This document shows positions 60,865-64,000 of a DNA stretch of 64,000 nt, piece by piece; positions within the stretch are counted from its first letter, which is position 1; each line of letters starts with the position of its first letter. Location of the stretch: the NCBI GenBank assembly GCA_964568735.1, contig CAZMRF010000008.1:37634-101633 (forward strand), in the 5' to 3' direction. Below the pieces are notes generated by a model that saw nothing but the letters and a program-made list of their open reading frames with translations, had not been told where the DNA came from and did not search any database. The position numbers and the translations under genes were made by a program. The DNA comes from CAZMRF01 sp964568735 (GTDB lineage: Bacteria > Acidobacteriota > Polarisedimenticolia > JACPZX01).

Positions 60865-63435
60865 TCAGGGCAGGAGCTCCGAGCGGGTCTCGTTCCCGCA
60901 GGGATCCCGGGCCGTGACCTTGTAGAAGTGAATCTGGCCGAAGGCCGGCACGGCCGTCGCCGCGTAGGCGGAGTCCACGACGCTGTCGCCGTCGAAGTTG
61001 TTGTTGGCGCTCGTGAGGACGATGAACGGAGTGATGCCGGTATTGGCGTAGGCCGAGGCGGCCGTCTGGCGGTAGAGGCCGTAGGCGGTCGCGCCGATGC
61101 GCGAAGGCCAATCGAGCTGGGTCGTGCTCCCCGGGACCCAGGCCAGGTTGGCCCCGATGGCCGGCGGCGGCGTGGTCTCACCCGCGGTCGTTCCCACCAG
61201 GGTGACCCGCTTGGCCATGTTCCATTCCTTGTTGAAGGGATTGAAGCTGTCACGAGCCCGCACGGTGTAGACCCACTTCTTCGCCGCGCCCCCCGAAGCG
61301 AACCCCGTGTCGGTGAACCAGCCGTCGCGGGTCGTGGCGATGGAGTTTGCGGAGCTCGGGATGTAGCTGAAGTTCGCGCAGGGCACGGTCGTGTTCGTCG
61401 TGGCGATGCACTCCTCTCTGTGGATCTCGTAGACCACCGGCGGGGTCGTCGCTTCCACGGCGGGATTCCACGTCAGGACGGCGGAGCGGACGCAGTCCAG
61501 CCCGCCCACCGCCGTCACGAGCCCCACCGTGGTGGCCCAGGCGGGAGGCTCGTTGTCCACGTAGGTGTAGGCGCCCGTGGCCGTGGCGAAGGTCGTGTCG
61601 GGGTTCCGGACCGTCACGTTGACCGCCCCGAGAGCGTGGGCCGGCGGCTTCGCGACGATCCGGCGGTTGTTCAGGAACCTGAGATCCGCGGCCGGCGCTC
61701 CCGCGAACTCCACGGCGGCCCCGGGATCGAAACCCTCACCGCGCACCAGGACCCAGTCGTTCCCGAGAAGGTCACCGGTCGGAGGATCGACGCGCCGGAC
61801 CTGGATCGGATTCGCCGAGGGACCGGCCCCTGCTCGATGATGGAAGCCCAGGTCGGCCACGCCCGCATCGCCCAGCCCATCCGCCCGCGTCGTGAGCGCG
61901 TCCAGGGAATGCTCGGTGGCCAGATCGCTGCCCGCGTCCACCGCCGGGCTGTCCGGCGCGTTCGGATCGGCCTGCGTCAGGTAGAAGCCGCTCAGCGGGC
62001 CCGGCGTGAAGGCCGGATCGTTCGAAAAGTTGCCCGTCCCCGGAAGCTGCATCCCCGCATCGGACCAGGTGATCGTCCCGAAGGCCTGGCCGGCGGCGTC
62101 TCCTCCCACGTTGCCCCACAGGATCATGTCGGAGGCCGTGAATCCGGGCAGGAGGGTCATGGAGCCGTCGATGAGGAAGCCTCCACCGAGAGTCGGGGCT
62201 CCGGAGTTGAGAGCCAGCGTGTTGCGGCTGAAGCTCCCGGAGAGCATCCCCGTGCCCTCGAAGGCCACGCCGCCGCCGGCGCCGAAGGCCGCGTTGCCCA
62301 CGAAGAGGTTGTTCTCCGTCGAGAGGTCGTAGAGATCTCCAAACGTGAAGAACGTGATGGCCATCCCGCCCCCCGTCCTCGCCCGGTTGTGGGAGAAGAC
62401 GTTGTCGGCCATCTTGAGCGAGCCGTTGTTGTAGCCCGCATAGCTGCTCGTGGCGAGGGCGAATCCGCCGCCGCGGCCGAAGTAGGAACGGTTCCCGACG
62501 ATCTCGTTGCCGGCGATGGTGACCCTGACCTCCAGCTGGGAGTTGTAGTTGGGGTAGATGCCTATGGCCCCGCCGCTCTTGTTGTGGGAGCGGTTGCCGA
62601 TGAGGACGTTGTTGCTCACGGTGGGTTTCCCACCGTAGGCCGCCGTCGCGGTGAAGTAGACGCCGCCCCCCATCGTCGCGCTGGTGTTGCCCGCGATGAC
62701 GTTGTTGCTCACGATCATGTTGTCCGACGAGACGACGACTCCCCCGCCGCCGAGGCCGTCGCGGAAGCCGTTCAGGATCGTGCAGCCATCGATGATCGAT
62801 ACGTTCAGCAGGCCCGCGCTCCGGAGCGCGAAGCCGTTCCTCGCCGCGTCGATGACGGTGATCTGCGCGTCCGGATCCCGCAGGGCGAAGCCGGGCTGCC
62901 AGCCGCACGAGATGACGTTCCCCTCGTAGACCGCGAGCTGGGACTCGAGGTAGGTGCCCGCCGCCACCCGGACCTCGGTCGGCGTCGTCCCGCTCGTGAT
63001 GTCCGTTCCCTTGAAGATGGTCCGGAAGGGCGTGCTGGGGCTCGTGCCGTTGTTCGTGTCGAGCCCCGTCGTCGCGACGTAGAAGACGGGCCCGGTGTGC
63101 AGGAATGGGTAGAACTCGTCGGCCCCGTTGACGGAGTCCGTGACGTTGATGGTCGTCGTCCGGGCGGAGGCAAACGTGGGGATGGTCACGGAGAGCGTCC
63201 GCGAGTTCACGAAGGTCGTCGCGGCCGCCGTGGAATCGAAGGTGACGGTCGTGGAGGACCTGAAGCCGACCCCCCGGATGATCGCGGTCCGTCCGGCGAC
63301 GTTGAAGGGCGAGAAGGCCGGGTCGATGACGAAGACCTCGAGGCCGGCCGCCGCCGCACTCCCCACCGCCGCGGAGAGGATCAGCAAGGCAAGAGACAAC
63401 ACGACGGCGCGGCGGATCACCAGATGAAGCCTCAT
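60865..63435 (-). CDS. Secreted parallel beta-helix protein with IPT/TIG-like domains
   Basis: About 856 residues from ATG 63435, which opens a signal peptide (MRLHLVIRRAVVLSLALLIL, cleavage after AAAA). The frame stays open for 111 residues upstream but those residues are basic and not signal-like. An N-terminal IPT/TIG-like Ig domain (VAGRTAIIRGVGFRSSTTVTF) is followed by a right-handed beta-helix (~140-510) with repeats such as VSNNVIAGNTSATMGGGV and NNVLIGNRSHNKSGGAIG, then a second IPT/TIG domain (DWVLVRGEGFDPGAAVEF) and a fibronectin-like C-terminus. Exported, surface or secreted; binding or polysaccharide-related roles are possible but no catalytic residues can be named. Confidence 0.75.
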   Translation of the reverse strand: MRLHLVIRRAVVLSLALLILSAAVGSAAAAGLEVFVIDPAFSPFNVAGRTAIIRGVGFRSSTTVTFDSTAAATTFVNSRTLSVTIPTFASARTTTINVTDSVNGADEFYPFLHTGPVFYVATTGLDTNNGTSPSTPFRTIFKGTDITSGTTPTEVRVAAGTYLESQLAVYEGNVISCGWQPGFALRDPDAQITVIDAARNGFALRSAGLLNVSIIDGCTILNGFRDGLGGGGVVVSSDNMIVSNNVIAGNTSATMGGGVYFTATAAYGGKPTVSNNVLIGNRSHNKSGGAIGIYPNYNSQLEVRVTIAGNEIVGNRSYFGRGGGFALATSSYAGYNNGSLKMADNVFSHNRARTGGGMAITFFTFGDLYDLSTENNLFVGNAAFGAGGGVAFEGTGMLSGSFSRNTLALNSGAPTLGGGFLIDGSMTLLPGFTASDMILWGNVGGDAAGQAFGTITWSDAGMQLPGTGNFSNDPAFTPGPLSGFYLTQADPNAPDSPAVDAGSDLATEHSLDALTTRADGLGDAGVADLGFHHRAGAGPSANPIQVRRVDPPTGDLLGNDWVLVRGEGFDPGAAVEFAGAPAADLRFLNNRRIVAKPPAHALGAVNVTVRNPDTTFATATGAYTYVDNEPPAWATTVGLVTAVGGLDCVRSAVLTWNPAVEATTPPVVYEIHREECIATTNTTVPCANFSYIPSSANSIATTRDGWFTDTGFASGGAAKKWVYTVRARDSFNPFNKEWNMAKRVTLVGTTAGETTPPPAIGANLAWVPGSTTQLDWPSRIGATAYGLYRQTAASAYANTGITPFIVLTSANNNFDGDSVVDSAYAATAVPAFGQIHFYKVTARDPCGNETRSELLP

Positions 63436-63586
63436 CTCCTCGACCCTGGCCCGGGACGGGACGTAGGGCCACACGCTGCCGGGGCACACCCCGCGGGCGC
63501 CGCCGGCCACCAAGAGCTGTTCGGAGCGTTGAAAGGCTGCCCTAAACACGGAGACTGCGTGACTTGACCGTTCCCGGGTGACTTTT

Positions 63587-63615
63587 CTTATACGCGGAGG
63601 CCCGAGGCAGGTCAA
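63587..63615 (-). promoter_or_regulatory. Putative promoter of the beta-helix gene
   Basis: On the minus strand: TTGACC (63615-63610), 17-base spacer, TATAAG (63592-63587), about 150 bases before the start. Opposite-strand boxes TTGACC...TTATAC overlap it, but no plus-strand gene follows. Confidence 0.55.
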
Positions 63616-63710
63616 GCCGAAAAAGCCCATCCTTCCCCGCCGGAGCTTCCAGGACGCAAGAAAAGCGGGAGAGAGCCCTCGGACGCGGGTCGTGAAACCC
63701 CTGAGGGTTC

Positions 63711-63730
63711 GTATTTGTCCGTATTTGTCC
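63711..63730. repeat. Two tandem decamers
   Basis: GTATTTGTCC occurs twice in a row, preceded and followed by C/G-rich bases. Could be an operator half-site pair or chance. Confidence 0.7.
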
Positions 63731-63776
63731 GGGGCCCGGGATGGGCGCCGGGGCGATCCCGGCCGCAACTCGACCC

Positions 63777-64000
63777 CTAGGTTCCCTCTGACCAGGAGTG
63801 GAGGTACCGGTCCTGCTCGTCGGTGAGGGTGTCCGTCAGGAAGCCCATGGTCTCCAGCTTCAGCCTCGCAATCTCGCGATCGATGTCGGGAGGCACCGGG
63901 TAGACCTTTTTCTCGAGGCTTCCCGCCTGGCGGACCATGTACTCCGCCGCGAGGGCCTGGTTGGCGAAGGACATGTCCATGACGGAGGCCGGGTGCCCCT
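63777..64000 (-). CDS. ahcY: Adenosylhomocysteinase, C-terminal part (runs off the window)
   Basis: Splits S-adenosylhomocysteine into adenosine and homocysteine, keeping the methyl cycle running. Only the last ~74 residues are inside: GHPASVMDMSFANQALAAEY, the EKKVYPVPPDIDREIARLKL stretch and the TDEQDRYLHSWSEGT end, which match the C-terminal NAD/tetramer tail of SAHase (usually ending with a Lys/Tyr pair; here WSEGT follows the DRYL motif). The 5' end lies beyond base 64000. Stop at 63777-63779. Confidence 0.9.
   Translation of the reverse strand, partial: GHPASVMDMSFANQALAAEYMVRQAGSLEKKVYPVPPDIDREIARLKLETMGFLTDTLTDEQDRYLHSWSEGT

Larger units (their letters stand above)
63436..63776. other. 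Intergenic region between beta-helix gene and ahcY
   Basis: About 340 bases without a gene on either strand. It holds a minus-strand promoter-like sequence (63587-63615), an AT-rich stretch around 63582-63592, and two tandem copies of a decamer at 63711-63730. Confidence 0.6.

Noticed and set aside
60742..63567. 941-residue plus-strand open frame
   Set aside because: Antisense to the beta-helix gene, which has a signal peptide and a clear repeat pattern; plus-strand frame is Arg/Gly/Asp-rich filler.
63436..63776. CRISPR array
   Set aside because: Only two tandem 10-mers without spacers.

Overview
The window is a high-GC chromosomal segment from a Gram-negative (diderm) bacterium. Evidence for two membranes is the LPS-export (Lpt) genes, a secreted beta-barrel-like protein and secreted/lipoprotein signal peptides. 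The gene mix suggests Acidobacteriota or a myxobacteria-like relative: DUF4388 and DUF1844 proteins, an MglA GTPase with a long tail, many TPR proteins, RpoN, a bifunctional-nuclease (DUF151) gene after miaB, and type I glnA next to glnE. That assignment is inference from gene content, not phylogeny. A 10-N scaffold gap and a nearby small deletion, both inside dnaK, suggest a draft or metagenome-derived assembly.

Layout. 0.2-4 kb: a DUF1844 protein, a TPR/zinc-ribbon membrane protein and a DUF4388 protein. 4.1-7.9 kb: dnaK (broken), a primary-type sigma factor and a DnaC/DnaI-like ATPase. 8-10 kb: thiolase and crotonase. 10-15 kb: an LptC/LptA-like fusion, lptB, rpoN and hpf, a conserved Lpt-RpoN neighbourhood. 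15.1-19.6 kb: two acyl-CoA dehydrogenases and a two-subunit B12-dependent acyl-CoA mutase whose active-site residues are those of isobutyryl-CoA mutase, not methylmalonyl-CoA mutase. 19.6-21.4 kb: two small CheW-like proteins and a response regulator. 21.4-27.6 kb: valS, nadC, birA, coaX and a phosphatase fusion, tightly packed. 27.8-31.6 kb: comEC on the plus strand meeting an M50 protease and an HU gene on the minus strand. 31.7-37.9 kb: der, an MglA-type GTPase, a zinc-ribbon membrane protein and two secreted proteins. 38-45 kb: glnA, glnE, a cNMP/FHA sensor, scpA and scpB. 45-51.5 kb: a beta-barrel candidate, rpsA, an HU-family gene, a HIT hydrolase, miaB and a DUF151 nuclease. 51.6-53.4 kb: parAB. 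53.4-64 kb: a serine hydrolase lipoprotein, an LptF-LptG fusion, an SPFH-phosphodiesterase-TPR fusion, a secreted beta-helix protein and the 3' end of ahcY.

How they work together. LptB, the LptC/A-like protein and the fused LptFG would form one LPS-export machine encoded at two loci. Thiolase, crotonase, the acyl-CoA dehydrogenases and the mutase point to short- and branched-chain acyl-CoA metabolism. MglA, the CheW-like pair, the response regulator and the DUF4388 protein are the kinds of parts used in cell-polarity and motility control, but they are scattered. Putative housekeeping promoters (TTGACA/T, 16-18 bp spacer, TATAAT-like) were found by eye in front of many transcription units; one carries an 11-G tract in its spacer and is a candidate phase-variable switch. 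No tRNA, rRNA, CRISPR array, insertion sequence or prophage was seen.
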